DNA from: Bog-257 sp963805985
GTDB lineage: Bacteria; Acidobacteriota; Terriglobia; Terriglobales; Acidobacteriaceae
Reading direction: 5' to 3'
Assembly: GCA_963805985.1 (NCBI GenBank)
Contig: CAWDWG010000013.1
Span: 310,001 to 374,000, forward strand
DNA: 64,000 nucleotides
Made by a program: the position numbers and the translations under genes. Shown in pieces: positions 34,148 to 43,118 of the stretch. Position 1 is the first letter of the stretch. The number at the start of each line of letters is the position of its first letter. The notes under the pieces were generated by a model. That model saw only the letters and a program-made list of their open reading frames with translations. It ran no database searches and was not told the origin of the DNA.

Positions 34148-34263
34148 GGAATCCGGTCGAAGGTGAACGCGATTCCGCTCTGAAGCCGAACACGATTCCG
34201 TTGTGATTCCGAACAGCATTCCGGTCTGAAGGTGAACGGCGATTCCGGTGGGAAGGCGAACAG
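34148..34263. repeat. Five tandem 23-bp repeats at an IS21-family end
   Basis: Units begin at 34148, 34171, 34194, 34217 and 34241 (one extra base before the last). Each unit has an ATTCCG word near its start (AATCCG in the first) and ends in a GAAC word, mostly with GAAGGTGAAC, GAAGCCGAAC or GAAGGCGAAC. They lie 110 bp upstream of a truncated istA. IS21 elements carry multiple terminal repeats bound by IstA, so these are probable transposase-binding sites. Confidence 0.7.
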
Positions 34264-34373
34264 TTTTTGTCGCCTGGCGGAATGGCGTTCGGCTTGGAGC
34301 GGAATGTTTTCCACAGACGAGCAGCAGGAGGTGCAGCGACGCTGGACAATCACCCGGCATTGAAACTCCGTCA

Positions 34374-34994
34374 ATGAAGGAGGACAGGGTGCTGGCCAGG
34401 AGAAAGTCCATGCGGAAAGTCAAAGAGGTTTTGCGGTTGAGGTTCCAGTTGGGGTTGGGGCAGCGCCAGATCGCACGCAGTTGCGGAATAGGGCTGGGCA
34501 CGGTCCACGAGTATCTGGAACGGGCGGTGGCAGCCGGGATCGGTTGGCCGTTGCCGGAAGGCTTGGGCGAAGAAGAACTGGAAGCCAAGCTGTTTGGGAA
34601 CCAGTCCGTGCAGGCCGGAGCGGTGCGACAGCGGCCAGAGCCAGACTGGAATATGATCCATCAGCAACTGCAACAACATCGTCATCTGACCCTGCAGTTG
34701 GTATGGGAAGAATACCGGCAAGCGAATCCCCAGGGGTATCGCTACAGTTGGTTTTGCGAGCGCTATCAGCACTGGCGGCGACACCTGGATGTGGTGCTGC
34801 GTCAAGAACACAAAGCCGGGGAAAAGATGTTCGTGGACTGGGCGGGGGCAACGATTCCCGTGTATGACGCCACGACGGGGCACGCCTGGCCGGCATCGTT
34901 GTTTGTTTCTGTGCTGGGCGCCAGTTCCTACACCTATGCAGAAGCGACTCGGGATCAGCAATCCACCTGGAATGGCCGCCATCGCGGATGGTGA
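34374..34994 (+). pseudogene. istA: IS21-family transposase IstA, 3'-truncated
   Basis: About 195 residues survive of about 500. It starts MKEDRVLARRKSMRKVKEVL, then the N-terminal HTH RFQLGLGQRQIARSCGIGLG, then the linker helices (LEAKLFGNQSVQAG, LTLQLVWEEYRQANPQGYRY). The beginning of the rve integrase core is MFVDWAGATIPVYDATTG with the first catalytic Asp, and GASSYTYAEATRDQQ. The match stops at about 34960 and the remaining residues (STWNGRHRGW) are unrelated. istB is missing. The element is therefore dead. Confidence 0.85.
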
Positions 34995-35034
34995 ACTGGG
35001 CGCACAGCATCGGTCCCAACACGGCTTCCTAAGT

Positions 35035-35325
35035 AAAAGCTGAGGCCGCACGGTAATCTACGACTCCACCAGCGACGGCAAGCCGACCGAACTTTTCTCG
35101 ACGCGCACCGACACCATTGAGGCGCAGTCGCTCAACATTCCCACCAGCCTGTTGAGTATTTCGTCGACGGGAGAATTGTGGTCACGCTGGACGCCCGATT
35201 TGACCCCAAATACACTCCCACTGGACGACTGGCGCGCGTGCCCATTGGAGGCGGCTCCACGCGTGAATTACCGGACGCGGTGACCGCTACCCAATCTAGT
35301 CCCGACGGGCCCACAATACTCAGTG
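35035..35325 (+). pseudogene. Fragment of a Ser/Thr kinase propeller (TolB-like) gene
   Basis: Translation gives TVIYDSTSDGKPTELFSTRT, DTIEAQSLNIPTSLLSISST and GEL. After one frameshift near 35175 it continues VVTLDARFDPKYTPTGRLAR, VPIGGGSTRELPDAVTATQS and SPDG. This is the start of the WD40/TolB-like sensor region found after the transmembrane helix in acidobacterial protein kinases (compare the gene at 60090). No kinase domain and no later blades are present. It is sandwiched between truncated istA and truncated lanC on the opposite strand. Confidence 0.6.
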
Positions 35326-36077
35326 AATGTCTTTCCAGACAGAAGTAACATACGATCCCAACCCGGCTCGACGGGTGTTACTGCGGCCAGAAAAGCCAAA
35401 GCAACTCCGGTGGCGCCATCGAGGAAGGCGGGACTGGCCTCCCACGCAGGAGGCGCTGACGGGTCGGGTCGGGTCATGGTGGAGAAACCGCCGACGCCGG
35501 TTCCGGGCTGACGAAAGGCCATCGTCCGCTGGTACCAGAGCAGAGCCGCGTCCAGACATCTGCGGTCACCTTCAGTTTGATAGATCCGGTTGAAAATGTG
35601 GGCTACGCTCGCCGCGCCATGGCATAGAGGAGCATCCGCAATTCCCGTCCGATCCGGTGGCCATGCCAGACAATGATTCAAGAGCTCTTCCGCAAAGCCG
35701 CGCCAATCGCGTCGACCGGTGCGACGAGCAACCTGTAGTAACACAGAAAGGATTCCCAGGTCGCCATAGCACCAAGCCATTCGGCTGTTCTTGGACTCTT
35801 CACCCGGCGAGACCCAGGAAGCGAATCGGGACTGCGAGCCCTTCGGACGTTGTTGCGCTAACAACCAGTCCACCGCACCCGCGAGCAGCTCATGCGACCG
35901 CGCCTGATCAATAATGTCCGTTGCAGTAACTTCGCCGAGAAAATGTATGATTCCCGGAATGCCATGCGCGACGCCGAGGTTATAGTAGCCATTCGGACAT
36001 TGTTCGCGCTGCCAAGGCGAAGGCGGCCAATCGCAGGACCTGCCGACATAGCCCGCTAAATCTCGACTCGATGCCAA
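35268..36077 (-). pseudogene. LanC-like lanthionine cyclase, N-terminally truncated
   Basis: The 269-residue frame keeps the last about two thirds of a LanC domain. It has CPNGYYNLGVAHGIPGIIHF (GxAHG motif), SRMAWCYGDLGILSVLLQVA (zinc Cys), IADAPLCHGAASVAHIFNRI (zinc Cys-His) and the end AFLDGATGVALAFLAAVTPV with WDRMLLLS. All three zinc ligands are present. The first helical repeats are missing: the frame starts 3 bp from the LytTR gene end without a LanC N-terminus. After LLLS the frame runs into the antisense of the kinase fragment. No LanB, LanM, precursor peptide or transporter is nearby. Confidence 0.75.
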
Positions 36078-36079
36078 GA

Positions 36080-36838
36080 CTAGGATTCCAGCAGCGCCCG
36101 TAACTTGTGAGCGTATCTGCGGCTTGACGTGACCACTGTTCCTTCTGCCAGTACGATGTCGTAAACCCCGTCGAACATCGGACGAATCTCGCTAATGCGG
36201 GCACTGTTCACGATGGCCGATTTCCGCACTCGGATGAAGTGGTGTGGCGCCAGCCTCTCTTCCAAGTGTGTCAGGGTTTCGCGTAACAGGTGATTGTCGC
36301 CGACGGTGTGTATGCAGGCATAGTTTCCGGTGGCTTCGATCCACAAAACGTGGGAAACGGGAACAAAGAAAATCCGCTTCTTATCCTTCACCACAAAGCG
36401 TTCCAACGGGCGGAGACTACGGAGGGATCGGAGCAGTGGTTCGAGATCTCGATTTGCTTTCCTGCCTTGTTCGAGGACCTGGCGCGCGTGAACCAGTGCC
36501 TTGGCAAATCGCTCTTTATCGTACGGTTTCAGGAGATAGTCAACAGCGTGTACTTCGAATGCACGAATGGCGTGCGCATCATGAGCCGTGACGAAGACAT
36601 ATACGGGAGCGGGCCCGGTCGCCGGCTCGACATTTTCGATGACTCCAAAACCATCCAGATCAGGCATCTGCACATCGAGAAAAACGATGTCGGGATGAAG
36701 TTGATTGATCTGCTCCACCGCGCGCATTCCGTTCGCCGCCTCGCCTACAACTTCGATGCCGTCGTGTCCGGCCAGATAGCGACGGATACCGCGCCGGGCG
36801 ATCGGTTCGTCATCGACGATGAGGACTCGCGTCTTCAT
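36080..36838 (-). CDS. LytTR-type response regulator
   Basis: 252 residues from the start MKTRVLIVDDEPIARRGIRR; an upstream ATG at 36874 adds residues with no match. Receiver domain: phospho-acceptor Asp in DIVFLDVQMPDLDGFG, Lys in VDYLLKPYDKERF. LytTR DNA-binding domain (about 150-250): RFVVKDKKRIFFVPVSHVLW, IEATGNYACIHTVGDNHLLR and FIRVRKSAIVNSARISEIRP. It overlaps the end of the sensor kinase gene by about 29 bp, a translational-coupling arrangement. It ends 3 bp before the truncated lanC, so lanC may sit on its transcript. Confidence 0.94.
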   Translation of the reverse strand: MKTRVLIVDDEPIARRGIRRYLAGHDGIEVVGEAANGMRAVEQINQLHPDIVFLDVQMPDLDGFGVIENVEPATGPAPVYVFVTAHDAHAIRAFEVHAVDYLLKPYDKERFAKALVHARQVLEQGRKANRDLEPLLRSLRSLRPLERFVVKDKKRIFFVPVSHVLWIEATGNYACIHTVGDNHLLRETLTHLEERLAPHHFIRVRKSAIVNSARISEIRPMFDGVYDIVLAEGTVVTSSRRYAHKLRALLES

Positions 36839-37937
36839 GCGAACTCCGCAGTGGAATGGTGATAATGGCCTCACAGCCTCGACCGTTGCCCCCGGTAAGT
36901 TCCAGCGACGACTCGTTCCCGTAGAGCTGTTTCAAGCGTGACTGAACGTTGGTGAGTCCGACGCCGAATCGCAAACGCGATCCCGGTGCCGGACCAGGGC
37001 CGTCATCGCGGACCGAGAGCCAGACTCTGCCGTTGTGGCGTTGCGCAGCGATCTCTAGCCGGCTTGCGGCAGAATCGACGCTGATGCCGTGCTTGATCGC
37101 ATTCTCGACCAGTGGCTGAAGCGCCAGGCTCGGCACATAGACTCCGAGAAGGTCAGGCGGCACGTCCATGTGAACTTTCAACCGGTCATGAAAGCGTGTT
37201 TGTTCGATCTCCAGATACTTGCCGACGAACTCGAGCTCGCTCTCGAGGGTGATCTCGTTCTCGCGCCGTTCGAGGGCCATGCGCAGCAAGTCGCCCAGGC
37301 AGACGAGCAGATGGCTGGCAGCATCGACGTCTTCCTGCATCAGCACCCCAATGGTGTGAAGACTGTTGAACAAGAAGTGTGGATGTAACTGGCTCTTAAG
37401 GTTCTCAAGTTCGGCATGGGAGAGCTGCGTCTCCAGTTGCGCCGCTCTGGTCTGGCGCTCCATCGCGGCCTGGTAAAAGTGGAACGACTGATACAGTCCC
37501 ACAATTAACCAGTACGTAAGCACGCCAGTGAAGCTCATAGATACAACACTGCCTGTGAACGTCGGGAGATGGCGCAGCGCACCAGGATCGGTTACCCGAA
37601 AAAGTAATCGCAGAAGTCCACGGCTCAGAAGGTATTCGGCGACAGATGCCAGGGGAGCCATCAGGAACGACGCGATGGTGTGGATCGCGATATGAGGTAC
37701 AAACCTCGGCCCCGTTAACGGGAAACGTTTGGCCAGGCCAATCACCAGCGGTGTGTACGCCGCCCACACGTTCCAGTAGACGAGTTCGATCACGCCCACG
37801 AGCACCCAGTTGGGATGCCCGCCGTGAACCTTCGCCACCACGATCTCCTGCACGGTGAACAACAGTCCTACCATCGTCCACGCACACACGATCAAGATCC
37901 ATCTGGTCCGTCCCATATCTGATGTGGTCTGCAGCAA
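36810..37937 (-). CDS. LytS-like sensor histidine kinase (His_kinase/HATPase pair)
   Basis: 375 residues. Four transmembrane helices in the first about 160 residues (ILIVCAWTMVGLLFTVQEIV, VGVIELVYWNVWAAYTPLVI, IAIHTIASFLMAPLASVAEY, SMSFTGVLTYWLIVGLYQSF). Then the His_kinase motif LKSQLHPHFLFNSLHTIGVL with the phospho-His, LGDLLRMALERRENEITLES, and the ATPase domain: LQPLVENAIKHGISVDSAAS (N box), VRDDGPGP (G1) and VGLTNVQSRLKQLYG. It is the partner of the LytTR regulator that follows. The signal is unknown. Confidence 0.94.
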   Translation of the reverse strand: MLQTTSDMGRTRWILIVCAWTMVGLLFTVQEIVVAKVHGGHPNWVLVGVIELVYWNVWAAYTPLVIGLAKRFPLTGPRFVPHIAIHTIASFLMAPLASVAEYLLSRGLLRLLFRVTDPGALRHLPTFTGSVVSMSFTGVLTYWLIVGLYQSFHFYQAAMERQTRAAQLETQLSHAELENLKSQLHPHFLFNSLHTIGVLMQEDVDAASHLLVCLGDLLRMALERRENEITLESELEFVGKYLEIEQTRFHDRLKVHMDVPPDLLGVYVPSLALQPLVENAIKHGISVDSAASRLEIAAQRHNGRVWLSVRDDGPGPAPGSRLRFGVGLTNVQSRLKQLYGNESSLELTGGNGRGCEAIITIPLRSSHEDASPHRR

Positions 37938-38109
37938 TGGGTGTGTCGATCCCTTTCGGCACGGATTATAGCTGAGCCCTTGAAGGGGACATCATCGAGC
38001 ACAGACCGCTTGTCCCACTGCGGACACCGCATATCACTTTTCCCGCAAAGACTGGTTCGTCGCGGCATATTGTGCGGTGAGCAGGAGCATTTTCTAAGAG
38101 GAGTTTCAC

Positions 38110-38628
38110 ATGAAGAAGATTCTGATGCAGTACGGAGTGTGCGCGCTTGCGGTCGTTCTGATGGCGCCGTTGGCGCAGGCGCAGCCGGCAGGAATGCAGG
38201 CCGCCTTCGGTAAAGATGCGGAAAAGCTTTCCGACAAATTCACCGGGCTGGCGCGCGTGATGGCGGGCAAGTACGACTGGAAGCCCGCGCCTGGAGTTCG
38301 CTCCGTAGGCGACGTGTTCAACCTGATCGTTAAGGAGAACGGCTTGCTCGCCGGCGTGCTTTCGGGCACACCGAATACCGCGGCGCAGCCCGCGCCCATA
38401 ACCGATCCCGAGAAAATGCAGGAAGCCCTGAAGGCTTCCTACCTCAACCTGCAAAAAGCGATTGCGGGACTTTCCGACAGCGACCTGCAGGCGCCGGTGA
38501 AACTGTTCGGCAAAGATCTGACGAAGCAAAGCGCGCTGATGCTGGTTCTGGAAGATCAACACGAGCATCTGGGGCAGTCGATCGCGTACGCGCGCAGCAA
38601 CGGCGTGGTTCCGCCGTGGTCTAAGTAG
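38110..38628 (+). CDS. Secreted DinB-family protein
   Basis: 172 residues. A signal peptide MKKILMQYGVCALAVVLMAP ends LAQAQ. The ATG follows AAGAGGAGTTTC, a good ribosome site. The mature helical bundle, ADKFTGLARVMAGKYDWKPA-like (LSDKFTGLARVMAGKYDWKP), VGDVFNLIVKENGLLAG and ALMLVLEDQHEHLGQSIAYA, matches the DinB fold with metal-ligand type His in EDQHEHLGQ. Exported DinB proteins are common in Acidobacteriota; substrates are unknown. Confidence 0.8.
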   Translation: MKKILMQYGVCALAVVLMAPLAQAQPAGMQAAFGKDAEKLSDKFTGLARVMAGKYDWKPAPGVRSVGDVFNLIVKENGLLAGVLSGTPNTAAQPAPITDPEKMQEALKASYLNLQKAIAGLSDSDLQAPVKLFGKDLTKQSALMLVLEDQHEHLGQSIAYARSNGVVPPWSK

Positions 38629-38826
38629 GAGCCCCGCGGGGCGATCTGGGCCCCCGCCGATGCGATGACGACCCGTCGCATCCTGGTAACAGTCGCCCAG
38701 GACGGCAAGCAAATAGGACGGTTGTTTGGTCATCAGGACTTCACACTCGGTTTCGCGGACGCCATCGTGAATAGTTGATAACTTAGCATCCAAACCAAAA
38801 ATCAAAATGCGAAAGGAAAAAGTCAG

Positions 38827-39345
38827 GTGAACAAAAAAGCGGGCGTAGCATTCATTGCGCTCCTTGCGTCTGCCTTGGCTGGTCAAGCATTAGCGCAGGG
38901 CCAGCAGATCGAATTCAAATCCAATGCTGATGACCTCACGAAGATTCGCAGCGTGCTGGAGGAGTTCCGTCAGGACATTATTCATAAGGATGGGTACGCC
39001 CTGACCAAGCTAGTGCTGAACCCCAATGTGCCATTTCATTCCGTTAACAGCCAGGAAGAGATTGATAGTGCTCGCAAATATAACGCCCAGTTCGATGGGA
39101 TTGGCCCTAACGCTCTGGATGGATTTGCGAAATTCCTCGCTACATCAAAGGACAAACTCGAAGAGAAGTTTCACAACATAGAGATTCGACAAGACGGCGA
39201 CCTGGGGTTGGCGACATTTAATTACGATTTTCTCGTCAACGACAAGGTTACCAATTTTGGCGTAGAACACTGGATATTGTGCAAAATCGACGGTCAATGG
39301 AAGATCTTGTCCCTGGTCTGGACGAGCTATGACGCGAAGAGCTAG
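38827..39345 (+). CDS. Secreted NTF2/SnoaL-like protein
   Basis: 172 residues from a GTG start (AAAGTCAGGTGAAC gives a weak ribosome site). A signal peptide has core GVAFIALLASALAGQALAQ. The mature part has the helix-then-sheet order of NTF2-like folds: LTKIRSVLEEFRQDIIHKDG, IEIRQDGDLGLATFNYDFLV and VEHWILCKIDGQWKILSLVW. No catalytic residues can be named. It stands between the DinB-like gene and the nucleoside hydrolase gene. Confidence 0.7.
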   Translation: MNKKAGVAFIALLASALAGQALAQGQQIEFKSNADDLTKIRSVLEEFRQDIIHKDGYALTKLVLNPNVPFHSVNSQEEIDSARKYNAQFDGIGPNALDGFAKFLATSKDKLEEKFHNIEIRQDGDLGLATFNYDFLVNDKVTNFGVEHWILCKIDGQWKILSLVWTSYDAKS

Positions 39346-39431
39346 GCGACTTCGCTGTAGCATTCCGGCTCGGCCAACCATGTGCATGCGATCCATGTCG
39401 GTACTGTGATTTTGCATTCGGAGCACTGAGG

Positions 39432-40400
39432 ATGTTCAAGCTACATCTCGATACAGATATTGGCGGCGACATCGATGATTTGTGTGCCCTTGCGATGGTG
39501 CTCAATTTTCCGGAGACAGAATTGGTCGCCGTTACGACTGTTTCCGAAATTGGAGGTAAGCGAGCCGGCTATGCTCGTTACGTCCTCGAAATAGCTGGCC
39601 GCAAAGACGTCCCGGTTGCGGCGGGGGCAGACGTTTCTCTAGGCTGCTATCGACATTGGCAACCCGGTGTTCATCCCGATGAAAGCGCTTATTGGCCTGA
39701 ACGAATCCAGCCCGCTCCCGGGCCAGAAGCTGACGCTATCGATTTACTCGAGCGCAGTATTCGACAAGACGTAACGATAGCCGCCACCGGCCCCTACACA
39801 AATCTTGCACTCCTCGAACGCCGGTCACCAGGGATACTGACTTCCGCGCACCTGGTCTTAATGGGCGGGTTCGTGTTTCCTCCGCGGAAGGGTTTGCCCC
39901 AGTGGGGGTGTGAAACGGACTACAACGTTCAAGTGGATCCGGAGTCGGCAGAGTTAGTCCTTAAATGTGCCAATCCCCTTTTGGTTCCCCTCTCGGTGAC
40001 TCTGGAAACTGCGTTGCGGAGGTGTTGGTTGCCGGCGCTGAGAGAAGGCGGACTGCTCGGGCAATTGGTGGCGAGACAGGCAGAGGCATTTGCCGCTGAG
40101 GAAGGCATGGAATCGCGGTTCGGGCGAACCTGTGAGGGATTGCCGCATGACATCATCAATTTCCTGCATGATCCTCTCGCCTGCGCGATCGCCTTGGGTT
40201 GGAACGACGGTGTAGAAATCCAGGAAGTGAGTTTGAAATCGGAAGTGGAAGACGGCTACCTCTGTCAAACGCTCGACACGAATGGAAAAAACACACGAGT
40301 GGTGACCCGTGTCAACGGATCGAAGTTCAGCGAATTCTGGCTTAGCACTGTTTGTGCGCAAAAAGGCCGATCCATTGGTGAAATTGAGACCACTCCCTGA
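39432..40400 (+). CDS. Inosine/uridine-preferring nucleoside hydrolase
   Basis: 322 residues. The calcium site DTDIGGDIDDLCALAMVLNF is at about 6-25, the family signature. Later elements are VTIAATGPYTNLALLERRSP, LVLMGGFVFPPRKGLPQWGC-type strand, YNVQVDPESAELVLKCANPL (third metal/substrate Asn-Asp region) and HDPLACAIALGWNDGV (His-Asp pair, about 240). It hydrolyses N-ribosidic bonds for nucleoside salvage. There is no signal peptide, so cytosolic. The ADOP permease starts 39 bp later. Confidence 0.92.
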   Translation: MFKLHLDTDIGGDIDDLCALAMVLNFPETELVAVTTVSEIGGKRAGYARYVLEIAGRKDVPVAAGADVSLGCYRHWQPGVHPDESAYWPERIQPAPGPEADAIDLLERSIRQDVTIAATGPYTNLALLERRSPGILTSAHLVLMGGFVFPPRKGLPQWGCETDYNVQVDPESAELVLKCANPLLVPLSVTLETALRRCWLPALREGGLLGQLVARQAEAFAAEEGMESRFGRTCEGLPHDIINFLHDPLACAIALGWNDGVEIQEVSLKSEVEDGYLCQTLDTNGKNTRVVTRVNGSKFSEFWLSTVCAQKGRSIGEIETTP

Positions 40401-40439
40401 ACCAAAATCTGCCAAGAAGTAAGCCTGCCGGAGAGGATT

Positions 40440-42920
40440 TTGATGTCCACATTACTTCAGGACGTGCGGTACGCCCTGCGGCTGCTTTGGAAGAGTCCCG
40501 GTTTTACCATCGTAGCGGTGCTTTCCCTGGCTTTGGGCGTGGGCGCGAACACGGCGATTTTCAGCATCGTGAACGCGGTTTTGTTGCGTTCGCTTCCTTT
40601 TCCCCATCCCGAGCGCCTGGTGAAGATCGCGGCCAACAATCAGGCAGTCGGGGCGCAGGATATTGGATTTTCCGTTCCTGAACTGGATGATCTCAGGTCA
40701 AGGGCGGGCATCTTTGAGCAAGTGACTGCTATCCAAGGTGGCCCTACAAACTTGACCGGCGGAGAGCGTCCGCAACATCTCGAAATGCTGGAGGTGAGTC
40801 CTAACTATTTTTCCATGCTCGGCACCTCCGCGCACATTGGGCGGGTGTTTGGCCCGGGTGACGAGACGCAGGGTTTCGCCGAAGCGGTCGTGATCAGCGA
40901 TAGTCTATGGGCCAGAGCGTTCGGCAGAAGTCCCGCAATACTGGGCCGAAAGCTGCAACTCGACAATGATCCCTACACCATTGTCGGCGTTCTTCCGCCT
41001 GGATTCCGCCATCCAGGCAGAACGGTTGCAACGGATGTCGAAATATGGGTGACCTGTGGATTCAGGGCCGATCCCTACCCGAAACCTGATCGCAGCGTGC
41101 GGGTGGTGCCCGGAGCGATCGGACTTTTGAAGCCTGGAATCAGCCTGCAGCAGGCGCAAGCGCGGTTAGATACGTTCTCGTCCCAGTTGCGGACGGAATA
41201 CGCCACCAACTATCCGGCGGGGTCGGACTGGTCGATTGAGGCTGAACCCTTGCAGGAATCGCTCGTCGGCAATGTGCGGCCCATGTTGTTGGTGCTGATG
41301 GGCGCGGTGGTGCTGATCATTCTACTGGCCTCGGTCAACGTTGCGAATCTGCTACTGGCCCGGGCTTCCGGCAGGCAGCGGGAGATGGCCGTGCGGCTGG
41401 CAATGGGAGCAAGCCGTGCGCGGATGATTCGCCAGTTGCTGACCGAGTCGATGATACTGTCGCTGGTGTCTGGCGCGGTCGGTGTCCTGACCGCAGTTGC
41501 CGCTTTGCATTTTGTGCGGTTTCTACCCGCCCGAATTCCCCGCCTCGCCGAGGTGCAGGTGGACTGGACAGTGCTGGCTTTCGCCTTGCTGATTTCCCTG
41601 CTTGCCGGGCTGGGGTTCGGTTTGGTTCCGGCCCTGCAATCCTCGAAAGCCGAAATTGCTGTGGCTATACGGGAAGGAGCCCGAGGCTCGGGCACGAGCG
41701 GCAAAACCAACCGTTTGCGCGGTCTGCTGATCGCATCAGAATCGGCCTTGGCGGTGGTGCTGATGGTGGGAGCAGGTCTGCTGTTGCGAACATTTTGGGG
41801 ACTGCTTCAGGAAAATCCTGGTTTCAATCCATCAAGAATTGTTGCCGCCAATCTCTACCTTCCAGTGCCCAACAATCCTGATATGGATCGCTACGCCAGG
41901 CCCGAAATTTTTAACTCTTTCGTGCGCGAGTCTGTGCGTCGCGTGCGTGCCATCCCGGGAGTTGATCTGGCTTCCATGACCACTGATTTACCAGTCACCC
42001 ACTTCTCGCGGCGACGCCCCGTCAATATTGAGGACCGTCCGGACGAATCTGGCAAAGGTCTGTTTTCTGAAATCACCAGTGTGACTCCCGAGTACTTCAA
42101 GGTGCTACAGGCTTCGTTAGTGCGCGGACGTTACTTCACGGAAGGCGATGATATCGGCAAACAGCCGGTGGCAATCGTCGATGAAAGCACGGCTCGTACC
42201 TATTGGCCGGGCCGCGAGCCGATTGGGCGCCGTTTGAGCATCAGGAACCCCAGGGGCGCAGCCAACTCGCCGTGGTGCACCGTGGTTGGCGTGATCAAGG
42301 ACATCAAGAGTGATGGCCTCGACCAATCCGGCGCTCCCCACATCTACCTACCGATCTACCAGTTTCCAGGACCCAGGTCGACGCCTTTAAGTGTGACGGT
42401 TCGCACCTCTTTGTCCGCCACCAGCCTGGAGCCGCTCCTGCGCCGTGAGATACAGGCAGTCGATCCCAATCTGCCGCTATTCAACGTACGCACTATGAAT
42501 GAGGTCATCGACGGTTCTCTGGCATCGCGCCGCTTCTCCGCTCAGCTAGTGGGCGTGTTCGCGCTCGTGGCGCTTCTACTTGCCTCGGTGGGAATCTATG
42601 GTCTGTTGGCCTACATGGTAGGTCAGCGCTCGCACGAGATTGGCGTGCGTATGGCGCTGGGAGCCATGCCCTCGACCATTGGAAGAATGATCGTGAGCCG
42701 GGGTGCGGGTCTGGCCGGCATTGGAGTGGGAATCGGTCTGCTCTTGTCGGGAATTATGGCCCCGTTGATTTCTAGTTTGCTGTACGGCGTCCGACCGCTT
42801 GATCCGGAAGTGTTTCTAGCCGTGCCATTGATCCTCATGGTGGTTGTACTTTTGGCGAGCTACATACCGGCGCGGCGCGCGGCCAGGGTAAACCCGATCG
42901 TCGCCTTGCGCGAAAGTTGA
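40440..42920 (+). CDS. ADOP-family ABC transporter permease (duplicated MacB_PCD/FtsX)
   Basis: 826 residues. The start MSTLLQDVRYALRLLWKSPG with FTIVAVLSLALGVGANTAIF is the hallmark of acidobacterial duplicated orphan permeases. There are two MacB_PCD periplasmic domains (about 50-250 and 470-660) and two FtsX domains: LLVLMGAVVLIILLASVNVA onward, and QLVGVFALVALLLASVGIYG with YMVGQRSHEIGVRMALGAMP near the C-terminus. It ends RRAARVNPIVALRES, the usual finish. No ABC ATPase gene is adjacent, so either it shares an ATPase elsewhere or it acts differently. These are inner-membrane proteins linked to efflux or lipoprotein handling. Confidence 0.93.
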   Translation: MMSTLLQDVRYALRLLWKSPGFTIVAVLSLALGVGANTAIFSIVNAVLLRSLPFPHPERLVKIAANNQAVGAQDIGFSVPELDDLRSRAGIFEQVTAIQGGPTNLTGGERPQHLEMLEVSPNYFSMLGTSAHIGRVFGPGDETQGFAEAVVISDSLWARAFGRSPAILGRKLQLDNDPYTIVGVLPPGFRHPGRTVATDVEIWVTCGFRADPYPKPDRSVRVVPGAIGLLKPGISLQQAQARLDTFSSQLRTEYATNYPAGSDWSIEAEPLQESLVGNVRPMLLVLMGAVVLIILLASVNVANLLLARASGRQREMAVRLAMGASRARMIRQLLTESMILSLVSGAVGVLTAVAALHFVRFLPARIPRLAEVQVDWTVLAFALLISLLAGLGFGLVPALQSSKAEIAVAIREGARGSGTSGKTNRLRGLLIASESALAVVLMVGAGLLLRTFWGLLQENPGFNPSRIVAANLYLPVPNNPDMDRYARPEIFNSFVRESVRRVRAIPGVDLASMTTDLPVTHFSRRRPVNIEDRPDESGKGLFSEITSVTPEYFKVLQASLVRGRYFTEGDDIGKQPVAIVDESTARTYWPGREPIGRRLSIRNPRGAANSPWCTVVGVIKDIKSDGLDQSGAPHIYLPIYQFPGPRSTPLSVTVRTSLSATSLEPLLRREIQAVDPNLPLFNVRTMNEVIDGSLASRRFSAQLVGVFALVALLLASVGIYGLLAYMVGQRSHEIGVRMALGAMPSTIGRMIVSRGAGLAGIGVGIGLLLSGIMAPLISSLLYGVRPLDPEVFLAVPLILMVVVLLASYIPARRAARVNPIVALRES

Positions 42921-43118
42921 AACAGTTGGTTGTGAAACACCCGTCACTTGGACGAGAAGTCGGCATCTCGGAGATGTGTTCTATCCGGAGTGCTCTCGGA
43001 CCATGAACAACCCGGAAGCTGGCTGTCCGCAGAGAGCTGGCGAGAACGCATTATAAAAGGGCGCCCCTTGGGGTAGGTTGTGAGTGCGAACCTCATCGCC
43101 TACGAAAGGAGCACCCTG

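Noticed and set aside
34148..34263. CRISPR array
   Set aside because: Five 23-bp units follow each other without spacers, there are no cas genes, and they lie at an IS21 end.
33995..34588. 197-codon minus-strand frame over the IS21 end
   Set aside because: It translates the 23-bp tandem repeats and antisense istA; no family resemblance.
35268..36077. Active lanthipeptide cluster
   Set aside because: LanC is N-terminally truncated and there is no LanB/LanM, precursor, protease or transporter.
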